Source of the DNA: Janibacter sp. A1S7
GTDB taxonomy: Bacteria > Actinomycetota > Actinomycetes > Actinomycetales > Dermatophilaceae
Assembly (NCBI RefSeq): GCF_037198315.1
Contig: NZ_CP144913.1
Coordinates: 2,604,001-2,668,000, forward strand
Direction of reading: 5' to 3'
Length of the DNA: 64,000 nucleotides
Positions 25,329 to 33,466 of the stretch are shown here, piece after piece. Under the pieces are notes generated by a model that was given only the letters and a program-made list of their open reading frames with translations, was not told where the DNA came from and did not search any database. A program made the position numbers and the translations under genes. Position 1 is the stretch's first letter, and each line of letters starts with the position of its first letter.

Positions 25329-25916
25329 ATGCGCACGGTCTTCGACACCAGCGATCCTTCCACGGCCAGCTACGACCTGCTCACGAGCATCGTCGTCCCG
25401 AGGCCCATCGCCTGGATCACGACCGTGGGCGCCGACGGTGTCGGCAACCTCGCGCCGCACTCCTTCTTCACCGTCGCCTGCCAAGAACCGCCGATGGTCA
25501 GCTTCTCCTCGGTGGGGCGCAAGGACACCCTGCGCAACATCCTCGCGACCGGGTACTTCGTGGTGAACCTCGTCTCCGAGGGGATGGAGGACCTCGCCAA
25601 CGCGAGCAGCGCTCCCTTCGCCGCCGGTGTGGACGAGGCCGACGCCCTGCACATCCCGCTCGAGCCGAGCGAGGTCGTGCCCGTCCCCCGCGTCGCCGAC
25701 TCCGCCACCTCCATCGAGTGCCGGCTGCACTCGAGCCTCAAGCTCGGCAACTCCCACCTCGTCATCGGGGAGGTCAAGGCCATCACCGTGCGGGAGGACG
25801 CCCTCGAGGACGGGCGACCGACGATGGCTGCGCTGCGGCCCCTCTCCCGACTGGGGCGCGACGAGTGGGGCTGCTCTCCGGAGGTCATGCACCTCACCCG
25901 GCCCACGCGGCCGTGA
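25329..25916 (+). CDS. Flavin reductase family protein (FMN-binding split barrel)
   Basis: A 195-residue protein with the split-barrel flavin fold: VVPRPIAWITTVGADGVGNL, APHSFFTVACQEPPMVSFSS, KDTLRNILATGYFVVNLV and LGNSHLVIGEV are the expected FMN contact segments. It may reduce flavins for a monooxygenase; the partner is not evident. It is divergent from the MFS gene, with only 42 nt between starts, and its stop codon directly abuts the stop of the convergent nei gene with no terminator visible. Confidence 0.85.
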   Translation: MRTVFDTSDPSTASYDLLTSIVVPRPIAWITTVGADGVGNLAPHSFFTVACQEPPMVSFSSVGRKDTLRNILATGYFVVNLVSEGMEDLANASSAPFAAGVDEADALHIPLEPSEVVPVPRVADSATSIECRLHSSLKLGNSHLVIGEVKAITVREDALEDGRPTMAALRPLSRLGRDEWGCSPEVMHLTRPTRP

Positions 25917-26741
25917 TCAGCTGCGCCGCTGGCAGTTCCCGCACCAGTAGAGGGTGCGCCCGGCGACGTCCTTGGCTCTGATCACCGAGCCGCACCGGTC
26001 GCACTGCTGGCCGGTCCGCTTGTAGACGTAGGAGGTCCGCTCGTCGAGGTGCACGTCCTCCCCCTCCAGCAGGGCGGACTCGATCTCCTGCACCTCGTGG
26101 GCGACCGTCACGATCCGACCCGTCGCCACCCCCAGCGGCAGCAGCCGACGCAGATCGGACCAGATCAGCTCCCAGGAGGTGCGCTTGAGCCGCTCCCCCG
26201 GTGTCATCGGGTTGATCCGGTGCCGGTGCAGCACCTCGCAGCGGTAGACGTTGCCGATCCCCGCCAACACGTCCTGCTCCATCAGCAGCGCCGCGACGGA
26301 CTTGCGCGATCGGCGGATGCGCTCCCAGGCCGGGTCACCATCGATGTCCCGCAGCGGATCCGGGCCGAGCTTGTGGTGCACTGCCGACTCCTCGTCCGGG
26401 GTGATGACCCGGCAGGTGATCGGCCCACGCAGGTCGGCCGCGTGGTCGTCGGTGGCGATGCGGCACCGCACCTGGCCGACCACCGGGCGCTCCCCGACGT
26501 ACGCCGTCGCGTCGATGGTGAAGGTCCCGATCAGCCCCAGGTGGACGTGCAGCACCCGCTCGCCGGCGAACTCGACGAAGAGGTGCTTGCCGTGGGCGCG
26601 CGCTTCGACCACCGCGTGCTCGTCGAGGAGCGCTGCGCCGGCGGCGAAGCGGCCCTGCGGGGAGGACACGGACACGACCCGGCCGGCAAAGGCGGCGTGG
26701 AGGTCGCGGGCGATCCGGTGGAGGGTGTGACCTTCAGGCAT
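25917..26741 (-). CDS. nei: Endonuclease VIII-type DNA glycosylase (Nei1)
   Basis: A 274-residue Fpg/Nei family enzyme. The catalytic N-terminus is MPEGHTLHRIA (P2, E3), as in mycobacterial Nei1, rather than the MPELPE of Fpg. The helix-two-turn-helix segment DVLAGIGNVYRCEVL is intact, and the C-terminal zinc finger has CDRCG and WCGNC. It excises oxidised pyrimidines and cleaves the strand. Its ATG is 10 nt after the Ku stop, so the two are co-transcribed. The longer open frame upstream is the Ku gene in another phase. Confidence 0.93.
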   Translation of the reverse strand: MPEGHTLHRIARDLHAAFAGRVVSVSSPQGRFAAGAALLDEHAVVEARAHGKHLFVEFAGERVLHVHLGLIGTFTIDATAYVGERPVVGQVRCRIATDDHAADLRGPITCRVITPDEESAVHHKLGPDPLRDIDGDPAWERIRRSRKSVAALLMEQDVLAGIGNVYRCEVLHRHRINPMTPGERLKRTSWELIWSDLRRLLPLGVATGRIVTVAHEVQEIESALLEGEDVHLDERTSYVYKRTGQQCDRCGSVIRAKDVAGRTLYWCGNCQRRS

Positions 26742-26751
26742 GGCGAAGGGG

Positions 26752-27714
26752 TCAGCCCGCCTTCTTCTTGGCGCTCGACTTCTTCGCCGGTGCCTTCGTC
26801 GACGACTTCTTCGAGGAAGCGGACTTCGCGGCCGTCGACTTCTTCGACGACTGCTTCGTGGCAGCGGCCTTCTTCGACGGCGTCTTCTTCGCGGTGGACT
26901 TCTGCGTCTCCTCGGTGGGGGCGCTCGTGCTCTCCCCACGGGACTTCTTGGCCTTGTCGACCGACTTCGCCAGCGCCGCGAGCAGGTCGACGACCTCGCC
27001 ACCCTCATCCTCCTCGACCTCGGGCGCGCGGACCTCGCCCCCCTCGATCTTCGCCTTGACGAGGTTCTCGACGGCGATGGCGTAGTCGTCCTCGAACTCG
27101 TCGGCGTCGTAGTCACCGGCGAGCTCGTCGATGAGCAGCCGGGCCATCGACATCTCCTTCTCGCTGGCCTCCCCCGCCTCGTCGACGGCGGCGAAGTCGG
27201 CGCTGCGGATCTCGTCGGGCCACAGCATCGTCTGCATGACGATGACCCCGTCACGCACGCGCAGGACGGCCATCGTCATCCGGGTGCGGATGGAGACGGT
27301 GACGACCGCCATCCGACCCTGCGCCCGGAGTGCCTCGCGCAGCAGGACGTATGGCTTGGTGGCCGACCTGTCCGGCTCCAGGTAGTAGCTCTTGTCCAGG
27401 AGCATCGGGTCGATCTGGTCCTCGGGGACGAACTTCTCGACGCTGATCTCCTTGCTGGAGCGCGTCGGCAGACCGGCCATGTCCTCGTCGGTGAGCACGA
27501 CCATCTCGCCGTCCTCGGTCTCGTAACCCTTGGCGATGTCGTCGTAGGAGACCTCCTCGCCGTCGATGCTGCAGAAACGCTTGTAGCGGATCCGCCCTCC
27601 GTCGGTGCGGTGCACCTGGCGGAACTGCACGTCGTGGTTCTCCGTCGCGGAGTACAACCGGACCGGGACGTTGACGAGACCGAAGGAGACGGCCCCCTTC
27701 CAGATTGCGCGCAT
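26752..27714 (-). CDS. ku: Non-homologous end-joining protein Ku
   Basis: A 320-residue bacterial Ku homodimer subunit that binds broken DNA ends. The core beta-barrel spans residues 1-260 (MRAIWKGAVSFGLVNVPVRL, YKRFCSIDGEEV, YYLEPD, KPYVLLREAL, MLWPDEIR). The last 60 residues are a repetitive Lys/Ser/Thr/Ala tail like the C-terminal extension of mycobacterial Ku, which tunes DNA binding. The ATG has CATGCT 6 nt upstream. The frame extends upstream in the track but without Ku similarity. The ligase and polymerase partners lie 0.5 kb away on the other strand. Confidence 0.96.
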   Translation of the reverse strand: MRAIWKGAVSFGLVNVPVRLYSATENHDVQFRQVHRTDGGRIRYKRFCSIDGEEVSYDDIAKGYETEDGEMVVLTDEDMAGLPTRSSKEISVEKFVPEDQIDPMLLDKSYYLEPDRSATKPYVLLREALRAQGRMAVVTVSIRTRMTMAVLRVRDGVIVMQTMLWPDEIRSADFAAVDEAGEASEKEMSMARLLIDELAGDYDADEFEDDYAIAVENLVKAKIEGGEVRAPEVEEDEGGEVVDLLAALAKSVDKAKKSRGESTSAPTEETQKSTAKKTPSKKAAATKQSSKKSTAAKSASSKKSSTKAPAKKSSAKKKAG

Positions 27715-27720
27715 GGTCCC

Positions 27721-27726
27721 AGCATG
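27721..27726 (-). promoter_or_regulatory. Possible -10 element of ku
   Basis: CATGCT, 6 nt, then ATG at 27714; an imperfect but correctly spaced hexamer. Confidence 0.35.
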
Positions 27727-27745
27727 CCCGTTGTCGGTGCGCACG

Positions 27746-28217
27746 TCAGCCCCACGGCCGCCCAGGTGGCTGCGCCAGGGACATCCGCCGCGCCCCGGCG
27801 CCGGGAACCGCCACGACGACGGTGGGTGCGTCGTGACCGAGGTCGGCGAAGGCCCGGGCCACTGCCTCCTGCGTGTGCACCCGGGCATCCTGCTCGACGA
27901 GCGCGAGGACGCCGCCACCGAACCCGCCGCCGGTCATGCGGGCACCGTGCGCCCGCCGAGAGCGCTGCACGGACCGCAACGTCCACCTGGGGAACGGTGA
28001 TCTCGACGTCATCGCGCATGGAGGCGTGCGAGGCCGCCAGCACCGGACCGATGACACGTGGATCGCAGCAGACGAAGACAGATCCGCCCCGGCAGGTATG
28101 GAGCTGGCGATCGCGACATCCAGCCCGGGGACGTCGTGGCCCTGCTGCTGCAGGGCCCAGCCCACACCCGCGAGGTAGCCGGAGCGGACCTGAGCCGCCA
28201 CGACGCGGCAACCACCC
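27746..28217 (-). pseudogene. galK: Galactokinase remnant with deletions and a frameshift
   Basis: Three GHMP-kinase fragments read in order on the minus strand. At about 28190-28075 GLDVAIASSIPAGADLSSSA matches the galactokinase ATP loop. Directly after it, in a shifted phase, LAASHASMRDDVEITVPQVD (about 28050-27960) matches a region normally some 150 residues further on. Near 27946-27953 a single-base shift leads into GARMTGGGFGGGVLALVEQD and the C-terminus, ending at 27746. The first 80-90 residues, including the substrate motif, are absent. It is therefore a decayed galK fossil lying between ku and the ligase gene. Confidence 0.85.
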
Positions 28218-28225
28218 CATGAGGG

Positions 28226-28231
28226 CAGGAT
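28226..28231 (+). promoter_or_regulatory. Possible -10 element of the ligase gene
   Basis: CAGGAT, 6 nt, then ATG at 28238. Confidence 0.35.
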
Positions 28232-28237
28232 GGAGGC

Positions 28238-29170
28238 ATGCGCCCGATGCTCGCCACGCTCACCGAGTCGGTCCCTGCGGGGCCGCAGTGGGTGCACGAG
28301 GTCAAGTGGGACGGCATGCGCGTCCTCGTCGAGGCGAAGGGGGGCGCCCTCACCGTGACGAGTCGCACGGACCGCGACGTCACGGTCGCCTACCCCGAGC
28401 TCGTACCCCTGGCCGACCTGTACGACGACATGGTGCTCGACGGTGAGCTCGTCGCCCTCGTTGACGGGCGCCCGTCCTTCGCCGGTCTGGCCGAGCGGAT
28501 GCACGTCGGCAACGCGCGTCGGGCAGCGGCGCTCGCCTCGAGCCGACCCGTGACGCTCATGGCCTTCGACCTGCTCCGCCTGCTCGGGCAGGACCTCACC
28601 TCCCAGCCGTGGGCGGCCCGGCGGCAGCTCCTCGAGCAGCTCGAGATCGACGGTCCACGCTGGCAGGTCCCCCCGACCTACGACGACGGCGAGGGCCTGC
28701 TCGACGCGACCGCCGACCAGGGCCTGGAGGGCATCGTCAGCAAGCGCCGCGCCTCCGCCTACGCCAGCGGGCGCCGCTCCCCCGACTGGCTCAAGCTGCC
28801 GCACCGGCACAGCGAGTCGGTCGTCATCGGTGGTTGGCGCAGGGAGGTCGGCGGCTCCCTCCTGGGCGCGGTGCTCGTCGGCGTGCCGGGCCCGGACGGG
28901 TGGGACTTCGTCGGTCGGGTCGGTGCCGGCCTCGCCGGCCGCGCGGGGGCCGCCGTGCTCCACCGGCTGCGCCCGATCGAGCGGGGGGGCTCCCCCTTCG
29001 CCTCGCACGTGCCACGGGAGGACGCGACCGGGACGACGTGGGTCGAGCCCGAGGTCGTCATCGACGTCGCGAGCCTCGGCCGGGCCAGCGGGCGGCTGCG
29101 CCAGCCGTCGTACCTGCGGGTGCGCACCGACCTCACCTCCGCCGACCTGTGGGAGACCACCGATGGCTGA
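28238..29170 (+). CDS. ATP-dependent DNA ligase (LigC/LigD ligase-domain type)
   Basis: A 310-residue ligase. The adenylated lysine is K23 in EVKWDGMRVL; the other nucleotidyltransferase motifs include VLDGELVALVDGRPSF, EGIVSKRRASAYASGRRS and WLKLPH. An OB-fold domain follows (GWRREVGGSLLGAVLVG). The family seals nicks in end joining. No 3-prime-phosphoesterase domain is present. It is translationally coupled to the polymerase gene, whose ATG lies 8 nt inside its 3-prime end. Confidence 0.92.
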   Translation: MRPMLATLTESVPAGPQWVHEVKWDGMRVLVEAKGGALTVTSRTDRDVTVAYPELVPLADLYDDMVLDGELVALVDGRPSFAGLAERMHVGNARRAAALASSRPVTLMAFDLLRLLGQDLTSQPWAARRQLLEQLEIDGPRWQVPPTYDDGEGLLDATADQGLEGIVSKRRASAYASGRRSPDWLKLPHRHSESVVIGGWRREVGGSLLGAVLVGVPGPDGWDFVGRVGAGLAGRAGAAVLHRLRPIERGGSPFASHVPREDATGTTWVEPEVVIDVASLGRASGRLRQPSYLRVRTDLTSADLWETTDG

Positions 29171-30056
29171 TGCACACGGGTCCGTCACCCGGGTCGAGGT
29201 GGCCGGTCGCACGTTACGGCTGACCTCGCTGGAGAAGGTCATGTACCCCGCCACCGAGACCACCAAGGGGGAACTGCTCTCCTACTACGCCCGCGCCGGC
29301 GAGACGATCCTGGCCCACCTGGCGCAGCGGCCGGTCACGCGCGTGCGGTGGCCGCACGGGACCGGGGAGCAGAGCTTCTTCGAGAAGAACCTGCCCTCGG
29401 GGGCCCCGAGCTGGTTGCCGCGGGTACAGGTCGAGGACGTCACCTATCCGCTCGTGGAGGACCTGGCGCAGCTGACCTACCTGGTCAACCTGAACAGCAT
29501 CGAGCTGCACGTCCCGCAGTGGCGGGTCGACGACGACGGCTCGCGGCTCAACCCCGACCGGCTCGTCATCGACCTGGACCCCGGGAAGCCGGCCGGGCTG
29601 CACGAGTGTGCGACGGTGGCCCTCCTGCTGCGTGAGCGGCTCGAGGGGCTCGGGCTCGACCTGTACCCGGTGACCTCCGGCAGCAAGGGGATGCAGCTCT
29701 ACGCGCGGCTGGGCGGCGACCTCACGAGCGAGCAGGTCCGCGACCTGGCGCAGCAGCTCGCCCAGGAGATGACCCGGAAGCACCCCGACCTCGTGCTGTG
29801 GAAGATGACGAAGTCGCTGCGCCCGGGCAAGATCTTCCTCGACTGGAGCCAGAACGTCGCCGCCAAGACGACCGTGTGCCCCTACTCGATGCGCGGGCGG
29901 GACGACCCGTGGGTGGCGGCTCCGCGCACGTGGGACGAGGTCGAGGCGGGCGCTCAGGACGCCGGCGCACTGCGGCAGCTGGACTTCGAGGAGGTCGTCT
30001 CCCGGCTTCAGGAGCACGGCGACCTGCTGGCGCCACTGTTGCCCACCGACCGCTGA
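29163..30056 (+). CDS. LigD-type primase-polymerase (PolDom), stand-alone
   Basis: A 297-residue AEP-superfamily polymerase. The start VAGRTLRLTSLEKVMYP is the canonical beginning of the LigD polymerase domain; the metal-binding motif is VIDLDPGKP; TSGSKGMQLYARL and SLRPGKIFLDWSQN are the nucleotide-binding segments. In mycobacteria this domain is fused in LigD to nuclease and ligase domains; here it is a separate gene following the ligase. It fills gaps during Ku-dependent end joining. The start at 29163 overlaps the ligase gene by 8 nt. Confidence 0.93.
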   Translation: MADAHGSVTRVEVAGRTLRLTSLEKVMYPATETTKGELLSYYARAGETILAHLAQRPVTRVRWPHGTGEQSFFEKNLPSGAPSWLPRVQVEDVTYPLVEDLAQLTYLVNLNSIELHVPQWRVDDDGSRLNPDRLVIDLDPGKPAGLHECATVALLLRERLEGLGLDLYPVTSGSKGMQLYARLGGDLTSEQVRDLAQQLAQEMTRKHPDLVLWKMTKSLRPGKIFLDWSQNVAAKTTVCPYSMRGRDDPWVAAPRTWDEVEAGAQDAGALRQLDFEEVVSRLQEHGDLLAPLLPTDR

Positions 30057-30096
30057 GCGTCTCCGAAACGTCCAAGACACCACCGGTCGAGGACGA

Positions 30097-30102
30097 CAGA
30101 GT
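30097..30102 (+). promoter_or_regulatory. Possible -10 element of the VOC protein gene
   Basis: CAGAGT, 6 nt, then ATG at 30109. Confidence 0.3.
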
Positions 30103-30108
30103 GGGGCC

Positions 30109-30483
30109 ATGAACGAGATCCAGGTGTCCCCGAAGCTCGTCGTCAGCGACGCGAGCGCCGCCATTGCCTTCCTGGTCGAGGTCTTCGACGCCACCGAGGG
30201 ACCGGTCCACCGGCACGACGGGTCGATCCAGCACGCCACCGTGCACCTCGGGGGGCGCACCCTCAGCCTCAAGGACGCCGACGAGCACGACCCCGTCCCG
30301 ACACCGGGCGCGATCATCGAGGTCGTCTGCGCCGACCCGGACACCACCGCCGAGCGCGCTGTCGCCCACGGCGCCGAGGTGATCTTCCCGGTGGACGACC
30401 AGTTCTACGGGGCTCGCGCCGGGCGACTCGTCGATCCGTGGGGCACGCAGTGGCTGGTGACGACCCCGGTGGCTTCGGCCTAG
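30109..30483 (+). CDS. VOC/glyoxalase superfamily protein (PhnB-like)
   Basis: A 124-residue protein of the vicinal-oxygen-chelate fold. It has two beta-alpha-beta-beta-beta modules: LVVSDASAAIAFLVEVFDA then ATVHLGGRTLSLKD, and AIIEVVCADPDTTAERAVAHGAEV then AGRLVDPWGTQWLV. The C-terminal GRLVDPWGTQW is typical of PhnB-like proteins. A function is not inferable; it stands alone between the polymerase gene and the convergent FhuF-like gene. Confidence 0.8.
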   Translation: MNEIQVSPKLVVSDASAAIAFLVEVFDATEGPVHRHDGSIQHATVHLGGRTLSLKDADEHDPVPTPGAIIEVVCADPDTTAERAVAHGAEVIFPVDDQFYGARAGRLVDPWGTQWLVTTPVASA

Positions 30484-30555
30484 CGCCCGCGCCCCGTGGA
30501 GGTGATGCGACGACGGATCACCCGCCAGTCGCCGTCCGCCCACCGAGGTGAGGTC

Positions 30556-31266
30556 TTACACCTGCCGCGGGCAGCCTGCGCAGGGGGCGAGTCCCGGCAG
30601 GGCGTACATCAGACAGCACGACGTCCGCTCGGGTGGTGGCGCGCCGGCGAGCCGGGCGAGGGCGATCTCCCACATGTCCTCGACCATGCCCAGGCGCTGT
30701 CGGCTGCTCATCTTCGTCGGCGTCGGCAGCTGGGTGGCCAGGGCGGTTCCGGTCTCCCGATAGCCGGCCCAGGCCGTGTCCAGACGATCGATGTCGTCGC
30801 CGACCCGCCGGTGGCCACCCGGCCGGACCTGCACCGCGACCGGGTAGAGGTAGGTCGGGTCGAGGTCCAGCGACCAGAGCCGCGGGTCCGCGTCGAGGGC
30901 GAAGGGGGTGTGCACCGCAGCCGTCGCAATGACCGTCGCGAGCGGGTCGAGCAGGTACTGCAGGACGAACGCCGAGGGCATCCCGGCGGGGGCGGTCCCC
31001 GACTGGGCGACCGTCACCTCGCGGTAGGCCGCGATCCACTCGGGTGCGATCGTCGTCGCTCGGGCCAGGGGAATGCCACGGTCCGGGTCACCGTCGTCGG
31101 CGACCCGGACCGTGAGGAAGGCAAGGTGCCGGTCGAGCTGCGCGAGCGCGGCGCGCAGCTCACCGGTGCTGAGCTCGCTCAGCCCTTGGCCTTGGCGTAG
31201 GCGTCGCGCACCTTCTTGCTGATCCGCCCACGATCGGACACGTCGTAGCCGTTGGCGCGGGCCCAC
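30556..31266 (-). CDS. FhuF-like (2Fe-2S) protein; start uncertain
   Basis: The C-terminus SCCLMYALPGLAPCAGCP has the CC-x10-C-x2-C pattern of the FhuF ferric-siderophore reductase family, and LDPTYLYPVAVQVRPGGHRR fits the body of that family. The open frame begins with an ATG at 31266, but its first 29 codons lie antisense-free inside the lsr2 3-prime end in another phase and are probably not translated. No ATG, GTG or TTG occurs between there and about residue 80, so the true start may be a CTG at the lsr2 stop (around 31187) or the gene may be damaged. A role in iron release from siderophores is suggested. Confidence 0.6.
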   Translation of the reverse strand: MGPRQRLRRVRSWADQQEGARRLRQGQGLSELSTGELRAALAQLDRHLAFLTVRVADDGDPDRGIPLARATTIAPEWIAAYREVTVAQSGTAPAGMPSAFVLQYLLDPLATVIATAAVHTPFALDADPRLWSLDLDPTYLYPVAVQVRPGGHRRVGDDIDRLDTAWAGYRETGTALATQLPTPTKMSSRQRLGMVEDMWEIALARLAGAPPPERTSCCLMYALPGLAPCAGCPRQV

Positions 31267-31505
31267 TCTCGGATCTTGGCCAGCTCGTTGCTGTTGGAGC
31301 GGGTGGAGGACGCACCGCTGCTGCGTCGACCGGCCACGCGGCGACCGGCGCCGACGTACCCGGCGAGCGCGTCGCGCAGGGCGGTCGCGTTCTTCTCGTT
31401 GAGGTCGATCTCGTAACTGACGCCATCGAGACCGAAGGTGACGGTCTCGGTCGCGTCGCCGCCGTCGATGTCGTCCTCGAGGATGATCTGGACACGCTGG
31501 GCCAT
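31179..31505 (-). CDS. lsr2: Nucleoid-associated protein Lsr2
   Basis: A 108-residue actinobacterial H-NS analogue. The N-terminal oligomerisation domain (AQRVQIILEDDIDGG, VSYEIDLNEKNATALRDAL) is followed by a basic linker and the C-terminal DNA-binding domain, with the AT-hook-like RGR at residues 92-94 inside NGYDVSDRGRISKKV. It silences AT-rich, often acquired DNA. A CGGAG ribosome site is 6 nt from the ATG. The gene order clpC, lsr2, lysS matches mycobacteria, though more genes intervene here. Its upstream region is among the most AT-rich in the window. Confidence 0.97.
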   Translation of the reverse strand: MAQRVQIILEDDIDGGDATETVTFGLDGVSYEIDLNEKNATALRDALAGYVGAGRRVAGRRSSGASSTRSNSNELAKIREWARANGYDVSDRGRISKKVRDAYAKAKG

Positions 31506-31579
31506 GTCGGACTCCGTTTCACTTGAAGAATGTCTTTGGTTGCATTCCACGATAGTCAAGAATCCCATGAATCACCCAA

Positions 31580-31792
31580 TCAGTCGTCCACAGGCCCGTC
31601 CTTCTTCGGAAGAGGCTGGCGATTTCCCTTCAGGTCATCACCATGCTCCGCATTCCATTTCGCAATTGCCTTTCGTTCACTGCGGTCCGCCTCGATCATG
31701 TACCGGATGACCCAGTAGAAGAGATATGCGACTCCGACGGTGGGCAACAGCGCGGCAAGATACGGCCAGAAGTCGGAAAGGAACTCGCCCAT
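31580..31792 (-). CDS. Small membrane protein of unknown function, coupled to lysS
   Basis: A 70-residue protein with one long hydrophobic segment (FWPYLAALLPTVGVAYLFYWVI, broken here at about residues 8-29) and a charged cytosolic tail rich in Lys, Asp and Glu. The ATG follows the lysS stop by 2 nt and uses GGAGG within the end of lysS as its ribosome site, so it is co-translated with lysS. I do not recognise the family. Confidence 0.75.
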   Translation of the reverse strand: MGEFLSDFWPYLAALLPTVGVAYLFYWVIRYMIEADRSERKAIAKWNAEHGDDLKGNRQPLPKKDGPVDD

Positions 31793-31794
31793 GG

Positions 31795-33303
31795 TCAGGC
31801 CTCCGGCTTGGTGTGCGGGAAGAGGATGGTCTCGCGGATCCCGACCCCGGTGAAGAGCATGATCAGGCGATCGATCCCCAGACCGAGGCCGCCCATCGGT
31901 GGGGCACCGAACTCCAGTGCCCGCAGGAAGTCCTCGTCCAGCTGCATCGCTTCGTCATCACCCGCGGCCGCCCGACGGGACTGGTCCTCCAGCACCTCGC
32001 GTTGGATCAGCGGGTCGATGAGCTCGGAGAATGCCGTGCCGCGCTCGACGCCACCGATGAAGAGGTCCCAGGCCTCGATGAGGCCCTCCTTCCCCTGCTC
32101 CCGGTGCGGGCGCGCCAGGGGTTGGGCGATGGCGGGGTAGTCGCAGATGAAGGTCGGCTGGACGCAGGTCGGCTCCACCAGCTCGGCGACCAGCTCCATG
32201 GCGACCTTGCCGGCGTCCCACGCCGGGTCGAGGGCCACTCCCTTCGCCTGCGCGATCGCACGCAGACGCTCGATCGGGGTGGTCACGTCGACGTCCTCAC
32301 CGACTGCCTCGCTCAGGGCCGGGTAGAACGAGAGCCACCGCCACTCGCCGTCGAGGTCGACATCTCCCGCAGGAGTGGTCACCTGACGGGTCCCGGCCAC
32401 ATCGGCGGCGGCGAGGACGAGCGACTGGATCAGCTCGGCCATCGTGAACTGGTCACCCCAGGCCTCGTACACCTCGAGCGAGGTGAATTCCGGGGAGTGG
32501 GTGGAGTCCACACCCTCGTTGCGGAAAAGGCGCCCCATCTCGTAGACGCGGTCCACGCCCCCGACAACCGCCTTCTTCAGCGGCAGCTCGAGAGCAATAC
32601 GCAATGACATCCCCTGGTCGAAGGCATTCATGTGCGTCTCGAACGGGCGCGCCGCCGCACCACCGTGAATGAGCTGCAGCACCGGCGTCTCGATCTCGAT
32701 GAATTCGCGCGCGTGCAACGTCTCGCGAATGGCCCGCACGATCCCCGCGCGCAGGCGGACCATGTCTCGGGCGTCCTGACGCACCACGAGGTCCGCATAA
32801 CGCTGGCGCACGCGCGCCTCCTCCGACAGCTCCTTGTGCAGGACGGGAAGGGGGCGCAGCGCCTTCGAGGCCATCACCCATGAGGAGGCCATGACCGACA
32901 GCTCCCCGCGACGGGAGCGGATGACGCGGCCGGTGACCGCGACGTGGTCCCCCAGGTCCACGTCGTGCTTCCACGCATCGAGGGACTCCTGCCCGACCTC
33001 GGCCAGGGAGAGCATGACCTGCAGCCGCGTTCCGATCCCCTCCTGCAGCGCAGCGAAGGCGAGCTTGCCGGTGTTGCGGATGAACATCACGCGGCCGGCG
33101 ACGGTGACGACGTCCTGGGTCTCCTCGCCGGTCTCGAGATGCCCCCAGGTGTCGCCCACCTGCGCAAGCGTGTGGGTGCGGGAGGTCCCGGCCGGGTAGG
33201 CCTGCTTGCCGTCGGCGAGGATGCGGTCGCGCTTCTCGCGCCGGATGCGCATCTGCTCCGGCAGCTCGTCGTCGGCAGGGGGCTCGGTCGGCTCGTCACT
33301 CAC
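31795..33303 (-). CDS. lysS: Lysyl-tRNA synthetase, class II
   Basis: A 502-residue aminoacyl-tRNA synthetase. The N-terminal OB-fold anticodon domain (VTVAGRVMFIRNTGKLAFAAL) precedes the class II core: motif 2 includes VYEMGRLFRNEGVDSTHSPE and motif 3 is GGLGLGIDRLIMLFTG. Compared with common bacterial LysS, some pocket residues differ (LRIALELPLKK for LRIAPELYLKR; GTAFSEL for ANAFSEL), partly like the mycobacterial form, so it is somewhat divergent. Codons between about 32440 and 32800 are less GC-rich than in neighbours. Repeat copy C lies just upstream. Confidence 0.94.
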   Translation of the reverse strand: MSDEPTEPPADDELPEQMRIRREKRDRILADGKQAYPAGTSRTHTLAQVGDTWGHLETGEETQDVVTVAGRVMFIRNTGKLAFAALQEGIGTRLQVMLSLAEVGQESLDAWKHDVDLGDHVAVTGRVIRSRRGELSVMASSWVMASKALRPLPVLHKELSEEARVRQRYADLVVRQDARDMVRLRAGIVRAIRETLHAREFIEIETPVLQLIHGGAAARPFETHMNAFDQGMSLRIALELPLKKAVVGGVDRVYEMGRLFRNEGVDSTHSPEFTSLEVYEAWGDQFTMAELIQSLVLAAADVAGTRQVTTPAGDVDLDGEWRWLSFYPALSEAVGEDVDVTTPIERLRAIAQAKGVALDPAWDAGKVAMELVAELVEPTCVQPTFICDYPAIAQPLARPHREQGKEGLIEAWDLFIGGVERGTAFSELIDPLIQREVLEDQSRRAAAGDDEAMQLDEDFLRALEFGAPPMGGLGLGIDRLIMLFTGVGIRETILFPHTKPEA

Positions 33304-33351
33304 GGGTCACCACGATATCCGCGGTCCCTCCCCCACTCGAATCGCCGTCAA

Positions 33352-33466
33352 GCCCTCCTCCTCCCACCCAGCGAACTGCTGCAGGCTCGAGTTCGTGTTG
33401 CCAGCAGCACGACGTGGTGCTGCTCGCTCAACCAAATAGAGCCAGCAGCACTTCGTCGGGGAGGGC
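33352..33466 (-). repeat. Dispersed repeat, copy C (both inverted ends present)
   Basis: Units at 33371-33387 (GCGAACTGCTGCAGGCT), 33412-33428 (ACGTGGTGCTGCTCGCT) and, inverted, 33440-33456 (AGCCAGCAGCACTTCGT). The left half matches copy A with the same 41-bp unit spacing; the right end GTCGGGGAGGGC is the inverted form of the opening of copy A. It reaches the nadC stop codon and lies 48 nt upstream of the lysS start. Confidence 0.85.

Noticed and set aside
26752..26950. Repetitive sequence in the Ku gene as a mobile or satellite repeat
   Set aside because: It is the Lys/Ser/Thr-rich C-terminal tail known from actinobacterial Ku and is in frame.
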